Of a stretch of 64,000 nucleotides of DNA, positions 23,707-33,591 are shown in pieces. Origin of the DNA: Lathyrus oleraceus (taxonomy: Eukaryota > Streptophyta > Magnoliopsida > Fabales > Fabaceae); assembly GCF_024323335.1 (NCBI RefSeq), contig NC_066580.1, forward strand, positions 137,152,648 to 137,216,647, in the 5' to 3' direction. Under the pieces are notes generated by a model. That model was not told the origin of the DNA. It saw nothing but the letters and a program-made list of their open reading frames with translations, and searched no databases. A program made the position numbers and the translations under genes. How positions within the stretch are numbered: the stretch's first letter is position 1; each line of letters starts with the position of its first letter.

Positions 23707-25181
23707 AAAGCCTCGGTTTCTTGTCGGATCAGTAACAAAAACTTAATGCAAATGGTGACTGATCAACATCTCACAAATCTTGGAGTATTACTCAAGATAT
23801 ATCACTCACTCCCCAAACCAAATTTGGATGGTCAGTCCCCTTTGAAGAATCTTCAAGATTTATCTGGTCACCCCAAGGACTAAACCCTAGTTCTTGACCC
23901 TCCTTTGACTTGTACAAGTCATGGTTCACTGTGGATTTTGACCATTCCATTAAGAACCCCTCAAATCCAAAGTTTGTTCATGCCCTACACCTTTGAAATA
24001 TCCCAATGTGACCCTTGCATCTCAAACCCTAATCCATCTGGTTTTGGTTCTTGACAAAACTTATGGCTCAAGAAACCCTAATTTGGGGATCCTTCAACCA
24101 TTCATCTTGCTTCATTTTGATCATCCAATCACCCTACCATTCACTTAACATCACTTTATATCCATTACAATCAAGATCCATCATTTAAACATCCATTCAA
24201 TCCATGCTACAAGTAGTGGGTTTGTTCATGATTTTTCAACTTTCAATGCTTTGATCCACTCATCAACTTGGTCAAAAGTCATCCCACAAAGGTCCAAATA
24301 TCATTTCCCATCATGGTATGATCATATGAACTCAAAACATTCACCATTATGCCTTGGAAATCAAGAAATCACAAAATCCCATTTTTAGGTCATGTTGGTT
24401 GGTCACATTTGGCAAGAATGGCCTAGGGAAAGTTCCAAAGACCATAAATTTTCATTTCTCAAGCTTTTTAAATTCCACTTCAATCCAAATGTCCTAAATA
24501 AGTTCCTCTTCAACTTTTTTTCAAGGTCCAAGACCTAATTCATTGAGGAAGGACTTCAATTTTGCGATTGGCCAAGCTAGTCCAACTTACCCACCATGCC
24601 CTAAAATCATGTCATGACCACTACTTTAGCACATTGCCATTTCCAAATTCCAAACCCTTTTAACCTAGTTATTTTTTCATTCAACTAAGGACATGGCAAG
24701 GAACAAATTTCACAAGTTTGAGGAAAAATGCACAAGCCAATTTCATTTGGCTTTGGTTCAAACATTGATGATCACCCTGATGCACAAACCAGGCATGACC
24801 AACTCAGAATTTGCAAAACCATTCTCCAAGTCTCCAAATTAAATTAATTTGACCCCAATGGTCCCTAAACATGTTGCATAGGGTATAATGGTGCAAATGG
24901 AAGTCAGCTTGTAAGCCAAAACATCCCAAGGATCAAAACCCGACCCCATGTGAAAAATCAAAAAAATCCCAAAATAGCAAAAAGTGGAATCTGTAGCAGG
25001 CCAAAATAAGACCCTTGTCTGTTCCAAACCAATGCAAGGGACCAAGGCAAAGTGATCTTATTGCAAGCAAGGTCATAACACTGTTATTCCATGCTTCCCT
25101 AAGTCCATCCAAGGCATGCTTCGAGCCACTCAACATTTTGAAGAAAAACCTCACAAACCTCTCACCTAACCATCCATGCAC

Positions 25182-25203
25182 CTTCCCTATAAATAGGGGA
25201 AGG
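25182..25203 (+). promoter_or_regulatory. TATA box inside a short inverted repeat
   Basis: The core CTATAAATAG is flanked by CCTTCCC on the left and GGGGAAGG on the right, giving a 7-bp inverted repeat with the TATA in the loop. It is the likely core promoter of the plus-strand LTR. Confidence 0.55.
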
Positions 25204-25864
25204 TGTCCCCTTTATTTGCTAAGCTTAAAAATCCCTGAAATGCCTGCTACACTTTTGAACCAAATCATCAAGAACAAAGAATCGCGTTTTGATTTTCAGA
25301 GTGTTCCAACCCCAAATAACCACCCAGAAAGCTTCACCAATATCCCCTCAAGCTTTTCAAAGCCCTAACTCATCTTCCCCAAACCTCATCTGAGCAGAGC
25401 CAAGTCTTCGGAATACCTCCCTGAGTTGTTTTTGATCATGTAGTTCCCTTCATCCCCATCATCCAAACAAGTTCCCATTCACCTCGAAATGTTCTTCTGA
25501 TCATTTATCCTAAACTTGTAGCTTTGATTAGTCAATATCCATAGTTTAATTTTAAAATTAGGTTAACCAGTTCATTTGAGATTTTTGAAAATACTCCACA
25601 CTCAGAGTTAATCAATGGCTCCTGAGTGTGGGGGTTGACTCAAATATGTGTTTATAAGTTACTTCCCTGATCAAATCCAATGAAAAACTTGTATTTGGAG
25701 GTTTTGATTTTGAGTTAATTCGAGGAAGAAGATGAAGTTGTGCTCGCGTTTTGAATTTGAAAATATTGGTTGTCGTGTTCTGATTGGTTGATACACGTAC
25801 GCATTCCATTTATTTATTATATTTATTATTTATTCATCTGCATGTGTTGGTTATCACCAAAGGG

Positions 25865-25926
25865 TGCTTGGCCCAATGGGAAAGGGGGTTGATCCCCCCA
25901 TGACCCTAAGGTCAGGTGTTCAACCC
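25865..25926 (+). other. tRNA-like segment with Pol III A and B boxes
   Basis: TGGCCCAATGGG (25869-25880) matches the A-box consensus TRGCNNAGYNGG at 11 of 12 positions. GTTCAACCC (25918-25926) fits the B-box core GWTCRANNC. Between them is a GGGG/CCCC hairpin (25884-25898) in the place of an anticodon arm. A closed acceptor stem is not evident, so I do not call a functional tRNA gene. It may be a SINE-like or tRNA-derived insertion. Confidence 0.5.
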
Positions 25927-27753
25927 TTAACGTGTGCAAATCCTTTGTTTTATTTTTCATTTCACTTATTTTATTTATTTATTATCCCATTTTCATTTCC
26001 ATTTTGATTTATTTTTTACACCACTCATTTTTAATATTATGAAAATATTCCCAACACGGACCCCATTATTTTTGTCTCTAGAATTTATTGGTGCCTTGTT
26101 TTGAGTCATTTGAATATTTATTTATGAACTTATGGAGTCTTGAATTTAAGGGCTAATTAAATCCACCTAGGTCATGATTTTTTTGGTTTAAGGTTAATTA
26201 AACCTTCCATACATCAAACCTACTAATGGATGATCAAGTGTTTATCCATGGTACTTTGAAGCATGGATAGGTTGCCCCTATTTCAAACAACTTGGGTCAT
26301 TTTTACTTGTGGACGAAGCCTTACTTGTACATATGCTAACTTGAGATTCCATCTGATACATTGTCATTTCTCTTGGTTTATACTAACCCACTAACAACTT
26401 ATACTTACTTTTTCATATCATACACTAAATCTTATCACCTTGTTAATATTATACCTTAATCTTATCATTTGCTAACTTAATAACTCAATCAACCATTAAT
26501 CTTTCAACTTGAGTTTTGCATAGTCTCCCTTTTGTCAATCTATTGATATATGGACTTGCGGTTATACAACTTTAATTGGTACAAATATATGGTAAGTTGA
26601 TCCGTTGATCATCTTCCATACTTTGCATCAATTGATAAGTTATCCCTTGACGCACCATATTTTGAATCTATTGACCTAATGATAGATAATCCTCAACTGT
26701 TGGTCCACTTGTTCATAACCCCAATGTAACCTAACTTTACTAACTTTTATTATTATTAACTTTTGTTATTATTATCATTGTTATATTAATTGTTATATAC
26801 TTTTATGTCATTTACATTTAAGTACTCATTATCATTATCATTGTACAAACTCATCATGTATATTTGATCGTTTGGCTTTACTTTATTGTTATCATTACAT
26901 TTAAAAACAATAAAAACATGATAAAATTATAAGGCGCCAAACAATTTATTTCACTTAATCCACTTGGACTTAGAGGATCTCATCCTAGGACATTTTCTTG
27001 GAGGACCTTGCCCTTATATTATGATACTCTGTTAACTTTGGGTTTCATATGTACTTACATACCTGTTGTAAGAGTGACATCATGACACTGCCTTAGGGGG
27101 ACATGTTTGTAAGACTATTATCCTTTGTTTAGCTTAGGTCATTTTTGCACACACAAGGCTTTCTCTTGGGCTATCTTACAATGAGCCCCTTTTATTTTCT
27201 TGTTGGTTATTTTGCATTCATGTTGCATTAGCCAAATTTTATAATCAAATAAACAAACCCTTGATTCAATGTCAAGTGGCATTTTCCTAATCAAATTTAA
27301 TACACTTAATAACAATGATTAGTATTGTGCGCCATGAGTCTTAAGTGGCGGAGAATGAGTGAGAATGGAGCATTCCAACCCTCACTCTGATTATGTTGGA
27401 CGCAAGACATTTGGCTTGTTGTCTAGAATATTCACCTTCGCCCATAGACTTTAGTGCAATCTAATCACAAACAAATATTTTCATAAATCCTTATTCAAGG
27501 TAAAATTAGTTCAACTCATCAAACCTAATTTTTGTGCCTTAGGGAACCCGTCTCGAAAACTCTTTTCTCAAAAGTAAAATCAATCAACACACAAATATTC
27601 TCTACTCCAAACTACGGAGCTCTAATTCCTCATCCCCGATGAGTGATACATAGGCACAAGGACCACAATCCTTGGCGAGCACAATAATAAAAAAACCAAA
27701 AATACCTCTCTTTCACACACATTCTTTTGAAAATAAAGCAATAATCGTGGTAA

Positions 27754-27909
27754 ATACCCACATACGCAAACAACGCAAATGGTTCCCATGGAGTACCATG
27801 GACGTGAGGGGTGCTAATATCTTCCCCTTGCATACCCACATACGCAAACAACCCAAATAGTTCCCATGGAGTACCATGGACGTGAGGGGTGCTAATACTT
27901 TCCCCTTGC
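27754..27909 (+). repeat. Two-copy 78-bp tandem duplication near LTR 3' end
   Basis: Copies 27754-27831 and 27832-27909 both run from ATACCCACATACGCAAACAA to CCCCTTGC with only a few differences. Each contains GTACCATGGACGTGAGGGGTG. Confidence 0.9.
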
Positions 27910-28149
27910 GTAACCGACTTCGAACCGAAATCTCGGTTGCGAGACCGATTCCTTATTCTCTTTTAGTGCTTCCCATGTGCGTATCTTTTCTCGAGGGTTT
28001 TATCGACTATTTCCCCTCGCCTCTTCAGTAGAGGCACATAAATAAAATTTGGTGGTGATTCTTCTAATTTTGCCATCCCTTTGGCATTTCTTTAGTTTTG
28101 GTTATCGTTATCGTGTAAAATCCCGGTAGCGATAGGCGAAAAACTATAA

Positions 28150-29120
28150 GTCTACATGGATGACACAATCGTCAAGTCTAGAAAAGAAGAGCAACATGAT
28201 AGACATCTGACCATCATGTTTCGGTGGATTCAACAATACAATATGAGGCTTAACTAGAGAAGTGCACCTTTAGAATAAGGGGTGGAAAAGTTTTGGGATT
28301 CTACCTTACAAAGAGAGGCATATAACTAAACCTAGACAAGTGCGACAAGATCATCAAAATGGAAGCACCAATTGCAAAGAAAGAAATAGTGAATCTAAAC
28401 GGGGATGCCGATGGCCTTAAATTTTTTACCTCAAGGTTGATTCAACATGCATTACCGTTTTGCGAGTTGTTAAAGCAAGAATAACATTTTGATTGGACCC
28501 AAAATGTGAATGAGCCATCATATAATTGAATGTAGCCATATTTACCCCGTCAATTTTATCTAGATAATTAGCTAGGGTGACTATATTCCCTTACTTGGCC
28601 CTTTTTTCCGAAGTAGTCAATATCGTCCATATCCGAGAAATAAGTTATACCCAAATCCCAGTGTTCTCCATATCAAAATAATTGGTCGTAAACATGCTAT
28701 CAAAATATAGAAGATATGATGTTAGCATTGGTCATTGCCTCTAAGAACTTACAACGTTAATTCTTAGCGCATGCCATCATCATTCAGACTGACCAACCCC
28801 TTAAACAAGTCCTTCTTAGGTCAAATCTGATAGAATGGATGACCAAATAGTCTATCAAAATGTCTCAATTTTATGTCTCCTTTGAGCCTCTAAAAACACT
28901 AAAGGCCCGGGTATTCGTAGACTTCATAGAGAAAATGATCTTGGTTGCATCCAAACCAACTCCTACGTGGATCATGTTCACAGACTAGTCAACCAACCGT
29001 AGGGTAAACAACACCAGTATCATCTTGGAAAATGATGTCAATTTTATAATTAAGGTATCCTTAATACGTAAGAAGAAGCCACACCTGTCATACCATCTCT
29101 CAGTAGCTAAACACTCTAGA
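28150..29120 (+). pseudogene. pol: Tat-lineage RT/RNase H relic
   Basis: Conceptual translation in shifting frames shows YMDDTIVKSRKEEQHDRH, which is the RT active site, then the RT thumb (EKCTFRIRGGKVLGF). RNase H-like stretches follow (LKQVLLRSNLIEWMTK, SQFYVSFEPLKTLKARVFVDF), then a second RNase H start (WIMFTD). Stops and frameshifts are frequent. It lies just after the plus-strand Ogre-type LTR, so gag, protease and the front of RT have been deleted if both belong together. Confidence 0.7.
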
Positions 29121-29287
29121 GCGTAAGCGGTGAAGCCCTAAATATGTCGCCCTCAAACCGGGTTTTCACTTGGGGGAAAGGAAGATGAACCAACCCTTGA
29201 CCGATTGCGGTTCCTAGAGACGTCAAAGAAAAACTCGACTTCTAACCAGGATAACACATGTCTAGGATTGGGACGACCACGCCAAAG

Positions 29288-29540
29288 TAATGATGAAACA
29301 AAATTATTATCAACACATAATGACGAAATATAATCATTCAAGATATAGAATGATGAAACAAAATCGTTTAAGGAGAGAAATGATGAAACAAAATCATTGG
29401 CAATGAATGATAACAAAATAAATTCATTCAAAATATAGAATGATGAAACAAAATCTTTCACGGAGATAAATGATGAAAACAATATTGACGATACTTAATG
29501 ATGAAATAAAATCATCCTCAAAGATAAGTGATGAATCAAA
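29288..29540. repeat. Minisatellite of ~30-bp units (AATGATGAAACAAAATC)
   Basis: About nine imperfect units share AATGATGAAACAAAATCATT at near 30-bp spacing, with every second linker being AAATATAG. The position after pol relics suits the repetitive 3' UTR of a Tat element. Antisense open frames reading NDFVSSF repeats are artefacts. Confidence 0.85.
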
Positions 29541-30680
29541 ACCATACACACGAGAAAGGAAAAACAACACCAATCATAAAGCAATGTCAAAAGTGAATAT
29601 TCATAATGTGTTTACAATTACAAACACAATGATCCCGTCAGAAAACCAAGACGATGAACGAAGGTGACTTAGTAATCTCAAACCTTCACATTACTAGGCA
29701 ATATCATAGTCTTAAGGGCAACTGTTTTGGATCGAACAAAGATCCATAAGTTCCAAAGTCCAACCACATGAGAGTCTGAACCAAAAGACATCTCCACTAA
29801 GTAGCTAAGGATCACGTAAAGCAATGTTGTAGAGTTTAACACTAAATCCTTACCATCCAAAGAAAATCCACCGTCATATTTGATCAAACAATTCATTATG
29901 CAAGGAAATATGCGACGATTCTAACGGTCTCTCTGATATATACATTCCATCATATGTTGTTCATAAGTATGATCTCACTCTTACTCATATTATCATTTCT
30001 CCTCCAATGTTCATTGACTTAAGTCTTAAAATGTTAATCTTATATGTCCACTCAATTCTACCGTACCAAAAACCTGTCGCCTTAAGAAACCCCATTTCTC
30101 TTATATTTATTATTTCTGGTTCCACAACATAATTATGACTAACACAATGGTTGAAGTTACTCTTAGTAAAAGAAATCAAACCTATTTATTTTTATACTAC
30201 GCACAATATGAGAGAATTAAAAGATGTAAGTACACCATCATTCTTCATATGGGAGAATTAAAATGTGTATTTGTACGACTTATTGTTGGTAAAAAAAATT
30301 TCAACATATTCATATTTATGCTACATACCTTATGAAGAATTAAAATGTGTATGTACACTCCTCACTCTTATACAATATTGTATCAGTGCTTTGTGTTTTG
30401 TCTTAATAAAAAATCGCATCCATAAAATACATGGAACTTTATACTTATTATCAAGTGGACAAGTTAAAAAATGAATTGACAAAATGAATATTTTAAGAAG
30501 AGTAACATAAATAACTATACATTTTTCTTTCTGAAATCTAAATATGTCAAAATAGTAATGTTTGAAACATGCGATAAAGATATCAATACAACGTTTTGTG
30601 TTTACTAATACAAAATGTTTAAACATAATTTCTTTCAAAAATGTTTAACCATCATTTCTTTCAAATAGCCAAATAATAAA
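29541..30680. other. AT-rich region without recognised gene
   Basis: No domain or element end was recognised. Three imperfect ~62-bp units lie at about 30183-30365, marked by GAATTAAAATGTGTA. Confidence 0.5.
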
Positions 30681-31187
30681 TGTATATCCCGGGATTCTCA
30701 AGATTGAGTTATTCAGGCCGGGCATGAAGAGATAATGTGTCAAGTATGATAAGGGCAACAAGATGAACAAGTTGGACCTCGGTCATGAGAATGACGGTAT
30801 GTGATATGAACAAGTCGGATCCCGGTCATGAGAATGCTGGTAGGTGATATGAACAGGTCGGACCCGGTTTCCTAAGAATGTTGGTAGATGACATGAACAA
30901 TCACATGTAATGGTCTCAGCGTAGCTCCATGATTGCATGGGAGTTGCAGAAGCTGATGGGGAATACATTACATGATAATACAAGAGGACAGAAAACATTA
31001 TTGACACCATTTAAACACGGAATTTGAAGGGACACTTCTTAAAAGGGACCCTTGGAAGCATGATAGATATAAAAGGCTTCCCATCGAGAAAGAAAAGACA
31101 GACAACAAATACCTCTACAAACATGACAATTGTGATTTCATCTGACTTGTCTCAGGGAGATTAACCAATTAGTATTTATCTAGAATA
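30681..31187 (+). repeat. 5' LTR of Tat element
   Basis: The LTR runs from TGTATATCCC to TAGAATA. It contains repeated phrases GGTCATGAGAATG, a TATA box TATAAAAG at 31068-31075 and GGCTTCCCATCGAG just after it. It is followed by the primer site at 31190. Confidence 0.85.
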
Positions 31188-31189
31188 TT

Positions 31190-31207
31190 TGGTGTCCATC
31201 GTAGGGC
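31190..31207 (+). other. Primer binding site of Tat element
   Basis: TGGTGTCCATCGTAGGGC lies two bases after the LTR. It resembles the TGGCGCCCACCGTGGGGC type common in this lineage, with several substitutions. Confidence 0.65.
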
Positions 31208-31262
31208 CTCGATAAAAATTTCATAGGCCTCACAAAACAATACATTTCACCATATCAATACG

Positions 31263-31529
31263 ATGTCTGGATCATCTCCTAGCAGGAGTGAACCTCGCAC
31301 CCCACCAGACATGGCACAACTCATTACAATTATGGAGAATATGCGCCAGCAGAACGAATCGTTGCAACAAAGTGTCCACACACTACATCAATCACAAAAC
31401 ACCAACGAAGATGAAGAGGAGGAGAAGCTTCTTGATCCTCAACCTCTTTCAGAGGTAATTTGGGGCGATCAAGTATTAGAAAACTTCAAACCACCACCTT
31501 TGTCGTCCTTCGATGGCAAAAGTGATCCG
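31263..31529 (+). pseudogene. gag: Tat gag, N-terminal fragment before the Tekay insertion
   Basis: The frame starts MSGSSPSRSEPRTPPDM and shows a short helical region (MENMRQQNESLQQSVHTL), an acidic stretch and the start of the capsid-type domain (FKPPPLSSFDGKSDP). It is cut exactly at the Tekay target site and resumes at 40114. The start codon is 56 bp after the primer site, typical for gag. Confidence 0.8.
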
Positions 31530-33549
31530 TGTAACACCCTTCTAAAATACCCCAAATATTTAATTAAAATAATAAAATATCAATCAGAGTAATTATGCCC
31601 TGAAGGGTGTCACACAATCATATCACACCAACCATCAAAATATCCTGTCATGCTCATTTATTTAATCAAAATAAGACATTTTTGCATAATTCGCAGCGGA
31701 TACAAAATAACAACATTCAAATCATGTACTACATTACATGTAAAGTTGTTCAACAACCAAAAGAAAACATAGTAAACCATCCCATCCCGATGTTACATCT
31801 ACCAGAGCATGACCCACTAAGGACTACACTAGACTCCAAGGACTAGCTTCTATTCAATCACTGCTCGTTACCTGAAAACATAGTTGTAAGGGTGAGTTCC
31901 TCAATCGATATAATAAGCATTATAAAATATCATATAATGCTAAGTAATATAACACATATCATCACCCTAATCAGATTACACATATTCAGCAACGGCAATA
32001 TCAACTCATAATCATCACCATCATCATACTCAAACTCACAACAACCATGAAACACACGTATAATATTGGAATACATCCATTCATATTATACACCATACAT
32101 ACATATATTATGCAATGAGACTCCATGCATGCGGTACCGACTACTCGTGAACATATAGTTCAACCTCACCGACCAAATCCAGGTACGGCTACCAAGCTCA
32201 CTAGTCCCACTCATTTGAGACCTAGTGACTCACATCACTAATTCCTCACCATGGGAATTAGCTACCACCCCAAGGGCTATGCTATGCACGCTAAATCACC
32301 TAGCATGCAAACATCAACAACAATCCACAATAACTCATCACTAATTCCTCACCATGGGAATTAGCTACCACCATAAAGGCCACAACATGCATGCTAATCA
32401 CCTAGCAATGCTACATCATCAACAACAATTCAAGAATAGATATATGCTCACACTCTAAGCCATAAAACAGTCTATTCACAGATGCACACATAACTGATAC
32501 ATTCACAGCATCATGCATACCATCACACATCATCAGTATTTTATCACCTAAGCATATCATATCATGCCAAATAACAACCACAGTATTAGCACACTCTACT
32601 AATACCTATACTACTCAAAACAACGGGAAATGATCCCTAATATATCATACATCATCTGAATTACGTTACTCAGCTGAACAGTTAAAAACTGCACAACAAC
32701 AGCTCAGGAAAATCACCATCCTGCCCATACGCGTATTGCCTAACCCCATACGCGTATGGCCCATCTCCTGACCAAATCCCATACGCGTAACACCATCTCA
32801 TACGCGTATGCTACGCGTACCACTTCCCCATACGCGTACCAACAGAGACCAATCTACGTTCAAAACATCATCTTCCTCATCCATACGCGTATTGCCTAGT
32901 GCCATACGCGTACCATGCCATCTCATACGCGTATTGCCTAGTGCCATACGCGTATGACCAGAAACCAGAATTCCAGATCTGCTATGGCTTTCTCTGCTAC
33001 GAGATCTATCCAATTCAACCTTCTACAGTCCAATTTTACACATTATTCGTTCATATCATCTAACACAAACCATACCCTATTCGATTTCACAAATCCTAAC
33101 ACTATTGCATCTAATTCCTACGAATTTCCTTCAATTATAATCCAAATTCGTTCATCCAATATTTCACACTTTTCAGCATACATCATTCAATTCAGAGGTA
33201 AATCAACGGTTTATCACTACCCAGTACATATTATCCCATAATACCCATTAAACGATGATAAACCCCCCTTACCTGAGTTAATCCGGCGAATCTTTAAGCT
33301 TCAAGCTCTTCCTCCCTTCAACCCTTGTTCTCTGGCTCTCTTTGCCCTTTTCCACTTTCTGTCTCTTTTCCCTTTTCACGTGAAAATGAACCTTTTTACT
33401 AAATGGGACCTTTTCTAAATTCCAACTTTTATTCCAATAATAATAGTAAAATAATCCAATAATAATAATAATTCCAATTATTTAATTAAATTAATAAATA
33501 TATTATTAACTCAATTTAAATAATTATCTTATTTTATCGGGGTGTTACA
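31530..33549 (-). repeat. 3' LTR of Tekay
   Basis: This LTR is equal in length to 38089-40108 and differs at about 10 sites. It contains an array of ten CATACGCGTA motifs (32727-32955), a repeated CACTAATTCCTCACCATGGGAATTAG-like phrase near 32235 and 32337, and an AT-rich terminus (33420-33540). Confidence 0.96.
32727..32955. repeat. Ten CATACGCGTA motifs in Tekay LTR
   Basis: ACGCGT occurs ten times in about 230 bp, mostly inside the palindrome CATACGCGTATG or half-sites of it. The second LTR (39286-39514) keeps nine; its first copy has changed to ATGCGT. The motif fits the VCGCGB box bound by plant CAMTA factors (known family preference). Confidence 0.85.
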
Positions 33550-33567
33550 ACTCTCCCCCACTAAAAG
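33550..33567 (-). other. Polypurine tract of Tekay
   Basis: The minus strand reads CTTTTAGTGGGGGAGAGT directly before the 3' LTR. Confidence 0.85.
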
Positions 33568-33591
33568 AGTTTTCATCCTCGAAAACATACC

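Larger units (their letters stand above)
23707..28052 (+). repeat. Degraded Ogre-type LTR, plus strand
   Basis: No gene is present. The segment ends like an Ogre LTR: GGGGTGCTAATA, CTTCCCCTTGCGTAACCGAC, TCGAGGGTTTTATCGA, then AATAAAATTTGG and a primer-site relic TGGTGATTCTTCT at 28053. A good TATA box is present at 25189-25196. The 5' border is unclear because no TGTAAGACCCC start was found, so it is probably truncated where it meets the Athila LTR. It is opposite in orientation to the two other Ogre LTRs. Confidence 0.65.

Noticed and set aside
25015..25368. 117-codon plus-strand frame as a gene
   Set aside because: It overlaps the TATA region of an Ogre-type LTR and shows no domain-like sequence.
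25865..25926. A functional tRNA gene
   Set aside because: A and B boxes are good, but no closed acceptor stem or clean T stem was seen, so only a tRNA-like segment is reported.
29153..29482. Minus-strand frame with NDFVSSF repeats
   Set aside because: It arises from the 30-bp minisatellite; periodic frames are expected when the unit is a multiple of three.
32798..33013. Open frame with repeated GHTRMALGNTRM peptide, twice in the window
   Set aside because: It is a translation of the CGCG-box array inside the Tekay LTR (second copy at 39357-39572) and has no independent support.
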